In this document: positions 19,647 through 30,011 of the stretch, piece by piece
How the letters are laid out: each line of letters starts with the position of its first letter
How positions within the stretch are numbered: position 1 is the stretch's first letter
Source: Dermatophagoides farinae
Lineage: Eukaryota; Arthropoda; Arachnida; Sarcoptiformes; Pyroglyphidae
Direction: 5' to 3'
Assembly: GCF_024713945.1 (NCBI RefSeq)
Contig: NW_027461514.1
Span: 124,001-188,000 of the forward strand
Length of the DNA: 64,000 nt
The notes under the pieces: model-generated
What the model was told of the DNA's origin: nothing
Database searches by the model: none
The model's input: only the letters and a program-made list of their open reading frames with translations
Program-made: the position numbers and the translations under genes

Positions 19647-22099
19647 TCAGTTTTTGTAGAGCTTTCTGCTTAAACGAGCGTGAATTTTTTTATACTTGTT
19701 CATCCCATACAACTCGGTCATATTGTCAAAGCTGTCGCCGTTCGAGGATAGCTTTTGCCTGGATTTTGCGGGATTTTCGTCGGACGAAGACCTGACATCA
19801 TCGATTTTGAAACCAGATTCGGGAATTGAGCCGTTGTTCTCACACTTTTTAATTCTACTGTAAAGCTGTTTTATGATTAGCACTAGATTGTCGATTTTGT
19901 TATCGATTATAGAAAGGCGTTCATCATAGCGATCGAAGCCAAGCTTCACATCGCAAACGGTGTTCGACTTCAAAACGGTTTTTTGCGGGTTTTCGTCATC
20001 GAATGTAATGTCGTTCGAAATATTACTATTGTAAACGTGTAAATTTTGACTAGGCGCTTTCGCCTGCTTTAAACTGAAAACTTCTTCGTTGTCAGTGGCT
20101 TTTGTAGGTCGTAGCTGCTCGGAACGCGCAACTCGGGGTTTTTCGCGATTTTTTAAGTCATCACTCAATTTTCGGTTTTTTTCGGGGTTTTGACTTGTAG
20201 TTGTGTCGATAACGTTGCACATAATGCCGTTTGAACAGTTAAAACCCTCAGTCATAAAATCAAAAACAAACGTTGGCGTCAAGTAGTTCTTCATTTCTTC
20301 CGGTGAAGTGTTGGACTCTTCGGAAGTGTTAGGCGTGTTTAAATTATTGTCTGATAACGGGGAGATAGTTGTATTTTTGTTATTGTTGTTTGTTTTAGAT
20401 TCGTTGAACGAATTAATTGATAAGCCGTCAGATGAATTTTTTTGATTTTTCTCTGAGTTTGAACTTGTTTCCTGCTTACTTCTAGGTGTGATTTTTCGAT
20501 TTGTGTGCAAGAAAGAGTTGAACTCTTTGATATAGTCGTTGAGTGGGTCATCGGGGTTTTTAATATTATTCTGACCCTTACAGTCAACCGGGTTCTCTTT
20601 GTTGGATGGTTTGGAAGCGGTTAATGAAGCTTCATTCGAACAGTCCAAATGAGACTTATTTGGAAATTTATTGTTTTCTGCACTGGTCAATAAAGAACGT
20701 ATTCTTTGCTTGTCATAACGTTTCGAACGACTCGTAGACAACAATATACTCGACTGCGTGACTTCAGTTTTAGACTTGGAAGAACAGTTTTCAAAGCTAC
20801 TTCGATTTGTATCCGACTTCTTGTCTGTTGTTTTGTCCTTGGTTGCTATCGTGTCTTTTGTGTCGTCGTCAGCATTTTCGTCCGAGGTGACAAGTTCTTT
20901 TGTGGACTCGAGTAGCATCTTTTTGCCTTGGTTATTTTTATTTGAAAAACTAAGCCATTTGTACAAATATTTTTGGTATTCTAAAACTTTTAATTTTTGA
21001 CACACGGCAGCAGGCAACGTGATCGTACTGATATGCTTGCTAATATCCTGGTAAGTTGGCAAATATCCCGGAACATCCTTAAAATAAGGATGAATCAGAG
21101 CTCTGCCGACGGAATAGCGTTTGGTCGGTGAGAAGTCCAACAAATGCAGCATCAAATCGAATCCTTCAGGCGGCATAATTGACTCTAAGTTTTTGTATAA
21201 TTCAGAAGACTCGATCGGCGTTGTGTACCGGATGGGAGAATATACTTCTGGGCATTTGAACGACTTGAGGGTTGCTTTTGATGGCATGCCTAGCAACCCG
21301 GTTATCAAGTTGAGTTGTTCCATAGTGGAACTGCCGCGAAACAAAACTGAACCCAAATACAACTCAGCCATAATGCAGCCCAACGCCCAAACATCCACAG
21401 CCTCGGAATATTCATTCATCCCAAGCAACACTTCAGGACTTCGATACCAACGAGTTGCCACATAGTCTGTCATCGCCATCAGCGATTCATCTACCACGGA
21501 ATTTCGGGCCGGACGAGCCAAACCAAAATCGGCTAGTTTAATTTGGTATTGATCGTCAACTAAAATGTTGGAAGGTTTTAAGTCCCGATGAATCAAACCT
21601 CGACAATGCAGATCTCGTAAAGCCAGCAAGAGTTGATAAACAATCTGTGGAATCTTCTCTTTGTCGAGTTTTTTCTCTTTTAAAAAAACGCTCAGGTCGG
21701 ATTTCACATATTCAAAAATCAAGTAAATGTCGTTGTTGTTAACAGCCTGAATGACCTCATAGATAGTAACGATGTGAGGCAAGCCTCGTAATTGCTCCAG
21801 TATTGTTACTTCACGTAAAGTTCGAACGGCGTCTTTTTCATTGTTGAACGCTTTGATGATTTTTTTGAGCGCCAAAATTTTTCCAGTCTCTTTGTTTTCG
21901 ATTTTCCAAACTATTCCATAAGCCTAAAAGAAGGTGTCGTGCTTTTCAAGCGTGATATACCATATATTAAATGATAAATGTCATATTTAAAATTAAATGT
22001 AGAACAATTAAACTTTTTCAATTAAAAACATACCCCAGAACCAACTACTTCATGAATTTCATATTTTCTCAATACATGGTTGTCAATTGAATCATCCAT
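19647..22099 (-). CDS. ERK7/MAPK15-type MAP kinase with long tail
   Basis: Exon 1 is 22034-22099 (22 codons, ending at the glycine-rich loop VVGSG). A 110-nt intron (21924-22033, GTATGT...TTTTAG) precedes exon 2 (19647-21923); 780 residues. The kinase domain spans about 12-310: YGIVWK, ATP lysine about 42, HRDLKPSN at 134, DFG at 154, and activation motif TDY at 174-176 followed by VATRWYRSPE. AYGIVWK, the IKAFNNEKDAVRTLREVTIL helix and STMEQL match ERK7/MAPK15 better than CDKs or classical MAPKs. The C-terminal 470 residues are Ser/Asn/Lys-rich and disordered, as in long-tailed ERK7. In Toxoplasma ERK7 acts in apical-complex (conoid) assembly; in ciliated cells it acts in ciliogenesis. Confidence 0.85.
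21924..22033 (-). other. Spliceosomal intron, 110 nt
   Basis: GTATGT donor and TTTTAG acceptor on the minus strand, phase 0, inside the glycine-rich loop codons of the ERK7 gene. It is the longest resolved intron here. Confidence 0.85.
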
Positions 22100-22192
22100 A
22101 AATTTAAAATAAAAAAATTAAATTTGTAAAACTCTCGGCTTTTAATAAATAATTAATCTTGCTAATTAAATTTAATTTTATACTGATGTATC

Positions 22193-23671
22193 ATGCAGAT
22201 TAAAGAAAGATCGAACCTACTATATAACTTTCCCAGGTTTGTTTATGACTGGAACGTGGATGACTCCAAGTACTGGCGTAACACTGGAAAAAAAGTTGCT
22301 GTTATCAATATGATCGTTTCAGTGTTCACTATTTTTGTGTCTGGAGCAGTATGGCAAATGTGGGCTTCGTTGGCTCCGATCTTGCCTTACATCGGATATG
22401 ACTTCACAATGAACCAGCTTTTCTGGATCGCTTCTATTCCTTCTTTAAGTGGCGCTACATTTAGAATAATTTACACTTTGCTGTACGGGGAAATGGCGAA
22501 CAGAACGCTCAACACTATAATCACAGCCGTTATGCTTATACCAACGGCTTTGACGTCAATTGCTTTGATATACAATATTTCCTCCATGGCTTTTATATTG
22601 ATGACCGCTGTTTTGTGTGGTGTAGGAGGAGGATATCTTTCTTTCAGTATGTCGAATATTACTGATTTTTTTCCAATTTCTAACAGAAGCTTTGCATTAG
22701 GTATAAACGGAGGAGCAGGCAACATAGGAATCATGGGCGCTCACCTTTGTGCTGGTATAGTCATTTCTTTACCCCCAATTTTGGGAAGCAAATATTTCGC
22801 AGAAAAATATGGAAATGTAGCTCCACAAAATCTGCCAATATTTTGGTTCATAATGTCCGCAATCGCAATAAGTTTAGTTTTTTTCTACACTACAAACATT
22901 AACACACACTCACAAGAATCTGCAGTGCTATACCAGATATGTGAATGCAATGACGAATGTAATCATTGCTTGTACAAAGGAATTCATAATCGCAAATTAA
23001 GTATGATAAAAAAGACATTTAATAAAAAAGATTTTTGGATACTGTCCTTCATGCTTACAGCTTCGTACGGAACGTTTCTTGGGTATTCAACGGCGTTTCC
23101 CTTACTCTCGAACATTTTTTTTCCCGAAAGCAATGCAATTAAATACGGCTGGTTAATTCCTTTCTGTGGGTCCATAGCTCGACCCATGGGTGGGTACCTC
23201 TCTGACAAAATTGGAAACGGAAACATGACCGTCCTCGCATACGTCAGTTTGATGTTCTGGTCAATTATCGTGCTGATCAGTTGCCCAAACACCAATGCTT
23301 ACTCCTTTGGACTTAACGATGGACACTTCTTTCTCTTTTTGTTTAGCTGCATAATGCTTGCATCTAGCGGTGGTGTTGCTAATGGTAGTGTTACAGGAAT
23401 CATACCTATAGTTTTTACAAAAATTAATATGAACAATGCTAGTCTATCTAATGAATCCCAAAAAATGTGGAAAGCAGAAGCTAGCAACCAAACTGCATTT
23501 GTAATTGGTTTATCGGCCGCACTCTGCGCATATGGTGGTTTTGCCATTCCGAAAATACATAACTACAGCGTATCATTTATTAATGGAATTGAATATTCAG
23601 TTTTCGGAATGATAATAATTTACTTCATTGCTTTGTTGGCAACTTTAAAATTTTATTTACGTTCAAAATAA
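22193..23671 (+). CDS. NarK-type nitrate/nitrite transporter (MFS, NNP family)
   Basis: Single exon, 492 residues, about 12 membrane spans. Hallmarks of the nitrate-nitrite porter family are clear. TM2 carries the substrate arginine (GATFRIIYTLL, R91). The glycine-rich signature at about 143-178 reads GVGGGYLSFSMSNI then ALGINGGAGNIGIMG. The second substrate arginine lies in GSIARPMGGYLSDKIG (R330). A late segment QTAFVIGLSAALCAYGGFAIPK resembles bacterial NarK. Known NarK proteins exchange nitrate and nitrite across the plasma membrane. A Cys-rich cytoplasmic loop (CECNDECNHC, about 250-259) in the middle is unusual. It lacks introns. The resemblance is closer to bacterial NarK than to eukaryotic NRT2, hinting at lateral transfer; substrate is inferred, not shown. 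Confidence 0.85.
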   Translation: MQIKERSNLLYNFPRFVYDWNVDDSKYWRNTGKKVAVINMIVSVFTIFVSGAVWQMWASLAPILPYIGYDFTMNQLFWIASIPSLSGATFRIIYTLLYGEMANRTLNTIITAVMLIPTALTSIALIYNISSMAFILMTAVLCGVGGGYLSFSMSNITDFFPISNRSFALGINGGAGNIGIMGAHLCAGIVISLPPILGSKYFAEKYGNVAPQNLPIFWFIMSAIAISLVFFYTTNINTHSQESAVLYQICECNDECNHCLYKGIHNRKLSMIKKTFNKKDFWILSFMLTASYGTFLGYSTAFPLLSNIFFPESNAIKYGWLIPFCGSIARPMGGYLSDKIGNGNMTVLAYVSLMFWSIIVLISCPNTNAYSFGLNDGHFFLFLFSCIMLASSGGVANGSVTGIIPIVFTKINMNNASLSNESQKMWKAEASNQTAFVIGLSAALCAYGGFAIPKIHNYSVSFINGIEYSVFGMIIIYFIALLATLKFYLRSK

Positions 23672-23703
23672 CGTATTATGCAATACAATTAACATTAATG
23701 TTT

Positions 23704-24770
23704 TTAAATAGATTGAAAAATCAGTAACTCTTCTATAAATTCAATATTTGTATCTTTGAAATCAATACAATCATTTTTACATGAAAAAACAAATAGCACT
23801 GAAAAATTAATTCTGCTGAGAATTTCTTCATATTTTGGATCATGTTCCGTTACAATGGATAAAATGGTCCCAATAACTTGACACTCAAAAACTCTCAAAC
23901 TGCCGCATAACGGACAGTTTGGTGGGTTTCTTTTGCTTAAAACTAGATTCAGTTCAAGTCCTTTTAAATTAGAAGTAGTAAGCCAAAGGGGTTTACCACC
24001 ATACTCGTAACGAAGAACTTGATTTGGACAAAGTTTTAAATGGTTATTGAATCTTATTAATATATCGTCTTCCTCTCTGTCAAGCAAACTGTCATCGATT
24101 TCGTCATCGCTGCACACATCTGAAACGACAACAGAAGACTTATTAGTACTATTCGTTTCACTAGAAGTATTTATTAGATCGTCAATATTGTAGTCTTCTT
24201 CTTCGAAGTCTAACTCATAACAAGGTAATATTTTTTGCGATATGATATTATCTTGAATTAGTTCTGTATGGGTAACAGCCTTTGTTTTAGGTTTTCTCAG
24301 TTTATTATTGTCAGCATTGTTGGAAACCTTCAAATCAGTTAGCATATTGATTAAATTCTCCATTGAACTGCCGGTTTCAGAAATCGACAATAAGCCATTT
24401 TTAGAAGCATCAAAAATAGATAATTGCGCTGTTTCATTTGAATATTCTGAAAAATTTTCTTTTTTGATTAAACAACGAAAAACTTTATATTTTGAACACT
24501 GATTGTTACAACCATCGTTCAAACAAACAAAAATTAAAAGTAACCGATCATAGGCGGGGGAATGTGAAGTATTTATTTGCATTAATAAAGACATCGTCTT
24601 TGAACAAGTCTTACAGACAAATCTCGGTATTTTCGAAAAATATTCATGAGATACACTCTTTAAGAAGTGTATTTAACTTTGATACTTACAGGGATTCCTC
24701 CGAATTTGTTAAAAATGAGAGGATAAAGATGTGTGTCTTTAAGTTTTTTTCCGATAAATCCTAGCTCCAT
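23704..24770 (-). CDS. PDCD2/Tsr4-like protein
   Basis: Exon 1 is 24690-24770 (27 codons, ending KFGGIP). A 32-nt intron (24658-24689, GTAAGT...CTTAAAG) precedes exon 2 (23704-24657); 344 residues. The N-terminal MYND-like zinc part has FVCKTCSKTMSLLMQI, then AYDRLLLIFVCLNDGCNNQC, as in PDCD2. An acidic linker (about 130-230) precedes the PDCD2_C domain: LCPNQVLRYEYGGKPLW, then CPLCGSLRVFECQVIGTIL. PDCD2/Tsr4 is a dedicated chaperone for the 40S protein uS5 (RPS2) in yeast and animals. The intron restores the conserved GG-x-P opening, supporting the model. Confidence 0.82.
24658..24689 (-). other. Spliceosomal intron, 32 nt
   Basis: GTAAGTAT donor and CTTAAAG acceptor on the minus strand, phase 0. 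Acceptor context is weaker than in the other introns, but the next AG downstream would produce a stop. Confidence 0.75.
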
Positions 24771-25003
24771 TTCATTATGTAAAAAATATTTAGAATATTT
24801 TTGGCTAATTCAAACCTGGTTCTGGAAAATGAAGAAGCTCGCACAAAAAAATTATTTATTCAAATTTATTTCTATTAAAAGAATTGTGTGAAATTATTGA
24901 AATTTGTAGGAATACTAAATAATTTTTTAATTATTCAGCGAATGGTAAACGTTCATATAAAAACATACTAAAACTAAATTTGTAAATAATATAAGATATA
25001 GAC

Positions 25004-25774
25004 ATGTTTATTCAGAAATCTGATAAGTACTATGAATTAATCTCAAAAATAAGAAATTACGCAAATCGCGTGGCAAAATCACAAAGATTGATTTACATTA
25101 TAACTGGTTATCCAGGTGTAGGAAAAGGAACTCACGTGCAGTGGTTATCCAAAGATTTGAACCTATTTCCTATTTCTACTGGTGATATTATTCGTAGAAA
25201 AATAAAAAAACCTAAAGAACAATCTAGTTCATTTGAGTTACAAATTATTGACAAGATGAACAAAGGTGAATACATTACAGATGATCTGGTGATTAAAATG
25301 GTTGAAGACGAGCTTAAAAATATTCCTGGATCATTAGGAATTCTTTTTGATGGATTTCCCCGTACGCTTAATCAAGCCAAGGCTTTGACAGAATTACTGC
25401 GTAAGTACAATTTGGAAGTAACTTTGGTGTTCTTTTTAAAAGCTTCAAAAGAAACAGTAAAAAGAAGAATTTGTGGAAGATTAATTCACGAACCATCTGG
25501 CAGAACATATCATAAAATAACTAGACCTCCTAAAGTGGCCGGTTTAGACGACGTGACTCATGAACCATTAAGTCAGAGATCAGATGATAAACCAGAAATA
25601 GTAGAACAACGAATCAAAGTTTTCAATGAAACTGTCACTGATGTGTTGTCTTATTACGATAATCTAAACATACTTATTACTCTAAACGCAGATGAGGAAT
25701 ATAACGAAGTACGTGCTGATATCGAAGATTTGTTCTATCTAGCTAATCGGTACAAAAGTCATGACGGCAATTAA
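25004..25774 (+). CDS. Adenylate kinase, long-lid (AK2 type)
   Basis: Single exon, 256 residues. P-loop GYPGVGKGTHVQ near residue 40; STGDIIRRKI and LFDGFPRTLNQAK bind the nucleotides. The lid begins RRICGRLIHEPSGRTYH and includes PLSQRSDDKPEIVEQRI, as in long-lid adenylate kinases without a zinc site. A roughly 30-residue N-terminal extension precedes the core; it is Lys/Arg/Tyr-containing and could be a weak organelle-targeting sequence, but this is unclear. Reaction: ATP + AMP to 2 ADP. It complements the short-lid UMP/CMP kinase at 7884-8510. Confidence 0.9.
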   Translation: MFIQKSDKYYELISKIRNYANRVAKSQRLIYIITGYPGVGKGTHVQWLSKDLNLFPISTGDIIRRKIKKPKEQSSSFELQIIDKMNKGEYITDDLVIKMVEDELKNIPGSLGILFDGFPRTLNQAKALTELLRKYNLEVTLVFFLKASKETVKRRICGRLIHEPSGRTYHKITRPPKVAGLDDVTHEPLSQRSDDKPEIVEQRIKVFNETVTDVLSYYDNLNILITLNADEEYNEVRADIEDLFYLANRYKSHDGN

Positions 25775-26209
25775 ACACTTAACATTTTTTTTCTAAACCA
25801 ATAGGATTCTTTTTACCTTTGGTAATATCACCATAGATCTAGCTGGTTTATTAGAAATTAAAAAAAAATAAGGTAAAATAAATTAAATAACTCTTCAGGT
25901 ATTTTAGTTAATATAATTTATAAGTAGCCATTGTCATAAGTTACTTTATTGAAAAACGGGATATATTTACCATAGTAAAGTGAAAAGTTGAAGTGCTGAA
26001 GAAAATATTTATTTTATACATAAGTGACTTTGGATAAAAAATTAGTAGAATTATTCTTTGAAGTTTAATAATTACACTCACTCTTTGTTTAAGTTCTTCA
26101 GATTAATAAAATCAAGTTAACTGAATTTTTAGATTAGTTATAAACTTAAGATTAAAGAATTCTATTTTAGTTATCCTAGTATATTCACAAACTATAGCGA
26201 CTATTCTTA
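25775..26209. other. Intergenic, no gene seen
   Basis: This 435-base AT-rich spacer between adenylate kinase and FCP1 (both plus) should contain the FCP1 promoter. No open frame, structured RNA or repeat was recognised. Confidence 0.55.
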
Positions 26210-28219
26210 ATGAGTTCGAATTCTTCTTTACAAGTAAACGAAGAAAAATGTACTCATCCCATTGTTGTAGACGGATTATGTTCATATTGTTATGATGTAA
26301 TTAACATACATATACATCGTGTCAAAAATAATCACGAGTCATACATTGGCATAAATGAAACGAGCAAACCAGACGAAGCTATTTTGATATCTCAATCTGA
26401 ATCTAGAAACTTGGCTCAACAAGAATTAAATCAAACGATACAAGATAACAAATTATTTCTTATTATAGATTTGGATCACACCTTGATTCACGCTACGAAC
26501 AATCCAATCACATTAACCACACACGCTTTAAATACTTTGCCGCTTTCTGAAATTTTAAAGCTCGACGTAGTTTCTAATGGCGAGTTTGCAATTTCAATAG
26601 ATAGTTTAGAAACTGATGTTTTTGTTGATGACAAAAACGCCATCTATTGCGAAGACGAAGAAATGACTGATCAAGTTAAAAAAGTTATCGAAACTATAGA
26701 GAATCAGCTTATCGAATCTTCTATCAATATGCCACCTTCTTATATGTTTGCCAGAATGCGTACGTTTTATAAGGTAAGACCTGGAGCTTTTGTTTTTTTA
26801 AGACGAATAGCTGAAAAATTCAAAATCGTTATTTTCACTGCTGGTGATGCTAACCACGCTGCTTGCGCGATGAAAATATTAGATCCGCAACGAAAATATA
26901 TAACCAGAGCTTATTCCAGGTCTGATCTAAACGAACAAGGTATGAAGTCTATCAAAAAAGCTTTCCAGTTAGCGCATCCTTATTGTTTAGTTGTTGACGA
27001 CACTTTGGAAATTTGGGACGAGCAAAAACAAGTTATGCCGTGCTACCCTTATGTTTATTTCCAAATGGCCGACCATTTTCTTCTGCGAGAATCTAAGTGT
27101 TCGTTCGACTATCGTAGCATAGCGGAACGCTACTCTTACTCTACTTACTTTCCACTCAGCTTGGCTTACTACTTGGAGAGCTATTACAAAATCAAATTCG
27201 AAGATTTAAACATCAATACGGATCAACCAGTCGCCTACATTATTAAAGACTTGTGGGAAGAACAAAGAATTGCAGAACGATTCAACACTCCTCTTCCCTT
27301 CTTGTTGGCAGACCGAGATTTACAACTCCAGAGTTTTTACCACGTACTTCTTATAGCGCATCACGTTTTCTTTACTTGCTCACACTGCCTCTTAGAAAAT
27401 GTTTCACCAGGCGTAGAAGAAATTGCAGTCCCCACGCTAGACAACGTGCTCTCTTCTTTGAAGCAGTTTGTACTTACCGGAGTCGTGTTTTACATTCCTG
27501 CTGGGTACGAAACTATCCGAGCTAGTTCTTTGTACTCACTTGCCAGCCAGTTTGGAGCTATTTTCACTTCTCAGTATGACAGATCAGATATAACACATGT
27601 TTTGTTGACCAAACGACAGATTACCTCACAAGATCAAGAGAAATATTCTTATCCAGTAGTAAACACGGAATGGATCTTTTTTGCCTGTTTTCTGTATTGG
27701 AGACCGCCAGATGATTTAGGTAGAAATGTTTCTTACAGATCTATTTTCGATCTTGTCCAAATTCAAGAAGATATAAACAACACGTCTAAAGAATATTGGC
27801 CCGAGTACGACGGCACGCGCTTTTTAGAAAACTCCACGGTAGATCCGGAGATTTGTTCCAAAGATCCAGATTTAATTTACGAAGATTACTCTAGAGATAA
27901 AGTATACGATAAGCAAAATTTGTATAATAACCTGCGGCACGTCATTAAAGAAGTCGAAGAACGTCGAAAAAAAACTGGCATTTATTCAGATTCCGGATTG
28001 AAGATGCTGTGCTCTAAATTGCCGCGAAAGCGAAGACATGACGATCCCTTAATTCAAAAACATATGTATAAAATTAATTATAACAACTGGTTCAAACATC
28101 ACAATTATAGCATCGACGTAATAATTAGTCACATCATTTCAAAAGAATACAAACTGTCAAAAAAGGTGTTTAACGATATCAGCAAAAACTTTGAAGATCT
28201 AATAATGGAAGGTCTATAG
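26210..28219 (+). CDS. FCP1: FCP1-like RNA polymerase II CTD phosphatase
   Basis: Single exon, 669 residues. The N-terminal CTHPIVVDGLCSYC motif is the C-x-H...C-x2-C found ahead of FCP1 catalytic domains. The FCPH/HAD core begins at FLIIDLDHTLIHA with nucleophile D87 and acid D89, continues through KVRPGAFVFLRRIA and FTAGDANHA, and ends near LVVDDTLEIWD. A BRCT domain spans about 410-500 (VFYIPAGYE...VVNTEWIFFACFLYWR). A basic tail follows. FCP1 dephosphorylates Ser2/Ser5 of the Pol II CTD and recycles the polymerase in the nucleus. It is somewhat shorter than yeast FCP1 (732). Confidence 0.9.
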   Translation: MSSNSSLQVNEEKCTHPIVVDGLCSYCYDVINIHIHRVKNNHESYIGINETSKPDEAILISQSESRNLAQQELNQTIQDNKLFLIIDLDHTLIHATNNPITLTTHALNTLPLSEILKLDVVSNGEFAISIDSLETDVFVDDKNAIYCEDEEMTDQVKKVIETIENQLIESSINMPPSYMFARMRTFYKVRPGAFVFLRRIAEKFKIVIFTAGDANHAACAMKILDPQRKYITRAYSRSDLNEQGMKSIKKAFQLAHPYCLVVDDTLEIWDEQKQVMPCYPYVYFQMADHFLLRESKCSFDYRSIAERYSYSTYFPLSLAYYLESYYKIKFEDLNINTDQPVAYIIKDLWEEQRIAERFNTPLPFLLADRDLQLQSFYHVLLIAHHVFFTCSHCLLENVSPGVEEIAVPTLDNVLSSLKQFVLTGVVFYIPAGYETIRASSLYSLASQFGAIFTSQYDRSDITHVLLTKRQITSQDQEKYSYPVVNTEWIFFACFLYWRPPDDLGRNVSYRSIFDLVQIQEDINNTSKEYWPEYDGTRFLENSTVDPEICSKDPDLIYEDYSRDKVYDKQNLYNNLRHVIKEVEERRKKTGIYSDSGLKMLCSKLPRKRRHDDPLIQKHMYKINYNNWFKHHNYSIDVIISHIISKEYKLSKKVFNDISKNFEDLIMEGL

Positions 28220-28343
28220 TGTTTTAGATGTTTTAATATTAAAATTACATTTAAACATACCGGAAAACATAAAATTGTTTATCTATATACGAATAAGTAA
28301 TAACAATTTTAAATAAATTGTATATCTGTTGTCTGTTACAAAA

Positions 28344-29870
28344 TCATGGGATGAGGCGTTTAGGGTCTCTTGGAAACATGGAAACTTTTCTTATGTTGGG
28401 CAGCCCTAAAAACAGCATGACAACTCTTTCCAAACCGATTCCACATCCGCCGTGCGGAGAAACGCCATATTTGAAACTGTTGACGTAGGTCTTAATAGTT
28501 TCCGGATCGATTCCGACGCGAACAGCGGAATCGTAAAGCGCTTTTGAGTCGTGGATTCTTTGAGCCCCGCTAAGAATTTCTTCTCCGCGCATGAAGAAAT
28601 CGTAACTGCGACTGAACTTGGGGTTTTTGGGGTCTGGCATAGTGTAGAATGCGCGCACAGTGGTGGGATACTCCGTCATGTAGTAGAAATCAGACCCGTA
28701 GAGTTCCTTGACAATATTTCCGAGCGCCTTTTCTTGCTCCGTATTGATGTCAAAGTTCTCTATGCACTCCGGAATTTCAAATCCTCTTTCTCTCAACATG
28801 TTGCAACCTTCAGCAAAAGTGAACTTGACGACACGTTCCTGACCGTTTTTAGTGTTGTAGGGAACAAACGGCTCGACCGAGTAGTGGCTGTTTAAAAACG
28901 AAATTTCGAGCTCAAAGTGCTCTTGCAGTTTTTTGAAAATGTACAACAACAAGTTTTCAATCATGTTTAGCACTTCTTTGTAGTCTTCCAAAATGGCCAT
29001 TTCAAAATCCAGTCCAGTGAACTCACACAAGTGACGGTGCGTGTTGGAGTTTTCCGCTCTGAAAACCGGACCTATTTCGAAAACGCGATTCATGTCACCG
29101 CAAATCGCCATTTGTTTGTAAAGCTGGGGCGACTGTGCCAGAGAAGCTTTTTGAGAGAAATAGCTTAGTGTGAACACGTTCGACCCACCTTCGCTGGATC
29201 CTCCCAGCAATTTGGGCGAGTGGATTTCAGTAAAGTCGTTCTTGATGAGGAATTCACGGAAAAACATGCAAACACCATGAGATATTCTCAGTATCGCTTG
29301 TGTGGCTCGAGTTCTCAAATCGATGAACCTAGAGTCAAGTCTGGTGTCTTGAGCTACGATGATCGAATCTTTTTCATATTCGTTTCTGTTGGCGTCCCGC
29401 ATCAGAAATGGCATGGGCTCTTCACATAGTGAAATACAAAACAGTTTATTGATGTCTATCTCTATTTGTTGAGTCGCGCTCTTTATCGCGACTTTAGGGA
29501 CTTTAACGATACCAAGCACGTCTACAATCGACTCTTCGGGGATGCTGGCCGCGTATTTGTAAAACTTGTCGCTTTCTTCAGATTTGTCACTGCGAATAAC
29601 ACATTGGACTGTCCACAATTTGAACCTGAGAATTAGAAATATCAAATGTTTGCTTACGACACGCTTCTCATACAAACGTCCTCTAATCCAAACCTCGGCA
29701 TCGGACAATGTGCTGTCTAAATCGTTTATCTTTACAAATTCGCGTTGTACATCGACTGCCGTGTCAACCAAATTCAAATAACCGTATCTACTGTTTGCGA
29801 CCGATGAGACTTTCGATTGCTTAACGCTTTCCACGTTGTTACACAATTCATTAGTTTCTTCTTTACTCAT
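28344..29870 (-). CDS. Aspartyl-tRNA synthetase, cytosolic
   Basis: 508 residues from the ATG at 29868-29870; the frame stays open slightly upstream without an ATG. The N-terminal OB-fold anticodon-binding domain occupies about 50-170. Class II motifs follow: motif 2 FRAENSNTHRHLCEFTGLDFEM, motif 3 HGGCGIGLERVVMLFLGL, and the C-terminal FPRDPKRLIP typical of eukaryotic/archaeal AspRS. The amino-acid-binding segment LGGSSEGGSNVF and the QSPQLYKQ motif distinguish AspRS from AsnRS. It charges tRNA-Asp in the cytosol. No organelle-targeting extension is evident. Confidence 0.93.
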   Translation of the reverse strand: MSKEETNELCNNVESVKQSKVSSVANSRYGYLNLVDTAVDVQREFVKINDLDSTLSDAEVWIRGRLYEKRVVSKHLIFLILRFKLWTVQCVIRSDKSEESDKFYKYAASIPEESIVDVLGIVKVPKVAIKSATQQIEIDINKLFCISLCEEPMPFLMRDANRNEYEKDSIIVAQDTRLDSRFIDLRTRATQAILRISHGVCMFFREFLIKNDFTEIHSPKLLGGSSEGGSNVFTLSYFSQKASLAQSPQLYKQMAICGDMNRVFEIGPVFRAENSNTHRHLCEFTGLDFEMAILEDYKEVLNMIENLLLYIFKKLQEHFELEISFLNSHYSVEPFVPYNTKNGQERVVKFTFAEGCNMLRERGFEIPECIENFDINTEQEKALGNIVKELYGSDFYYMTEYPTTVRAFYTMPDPKNPKFSRSYDFFMRGEEILSGAQRIHDSKALYDSAVRVGIDPETIKTYVNSFKYGVSPHGGCGIGLERVVMLFLGLPNIRKVSMFPRDPKRLIP

Positions 29871-30011
29871 TTTTATTTTAACGCTAATAACTAACAAAAC
29901 AAAAAAATAATTAATTTATTATAATGGAACCATTAGAAGAACTGTCACAAAAAAAAATAAATACAGAAATAGTTTTCTCTGCTCATCAGTATTGATCCTT
30001 TGTACGATTTT

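Noticed and set aside
19647-22099. CDK or CRK-type kinase
   Set aside because: The TDY motif with VATRWYR, YGIVWK and the STMEQL block fit ERK7/MAPK15; no PSTAIRE-like cyclin helix is present.
22193-23671. ApiAT-type amino-acid transporter of apicomplexans
   Set aside because: The NNP signatures and both nitrate-binding arginines are present, which ApiAT proteins lack.
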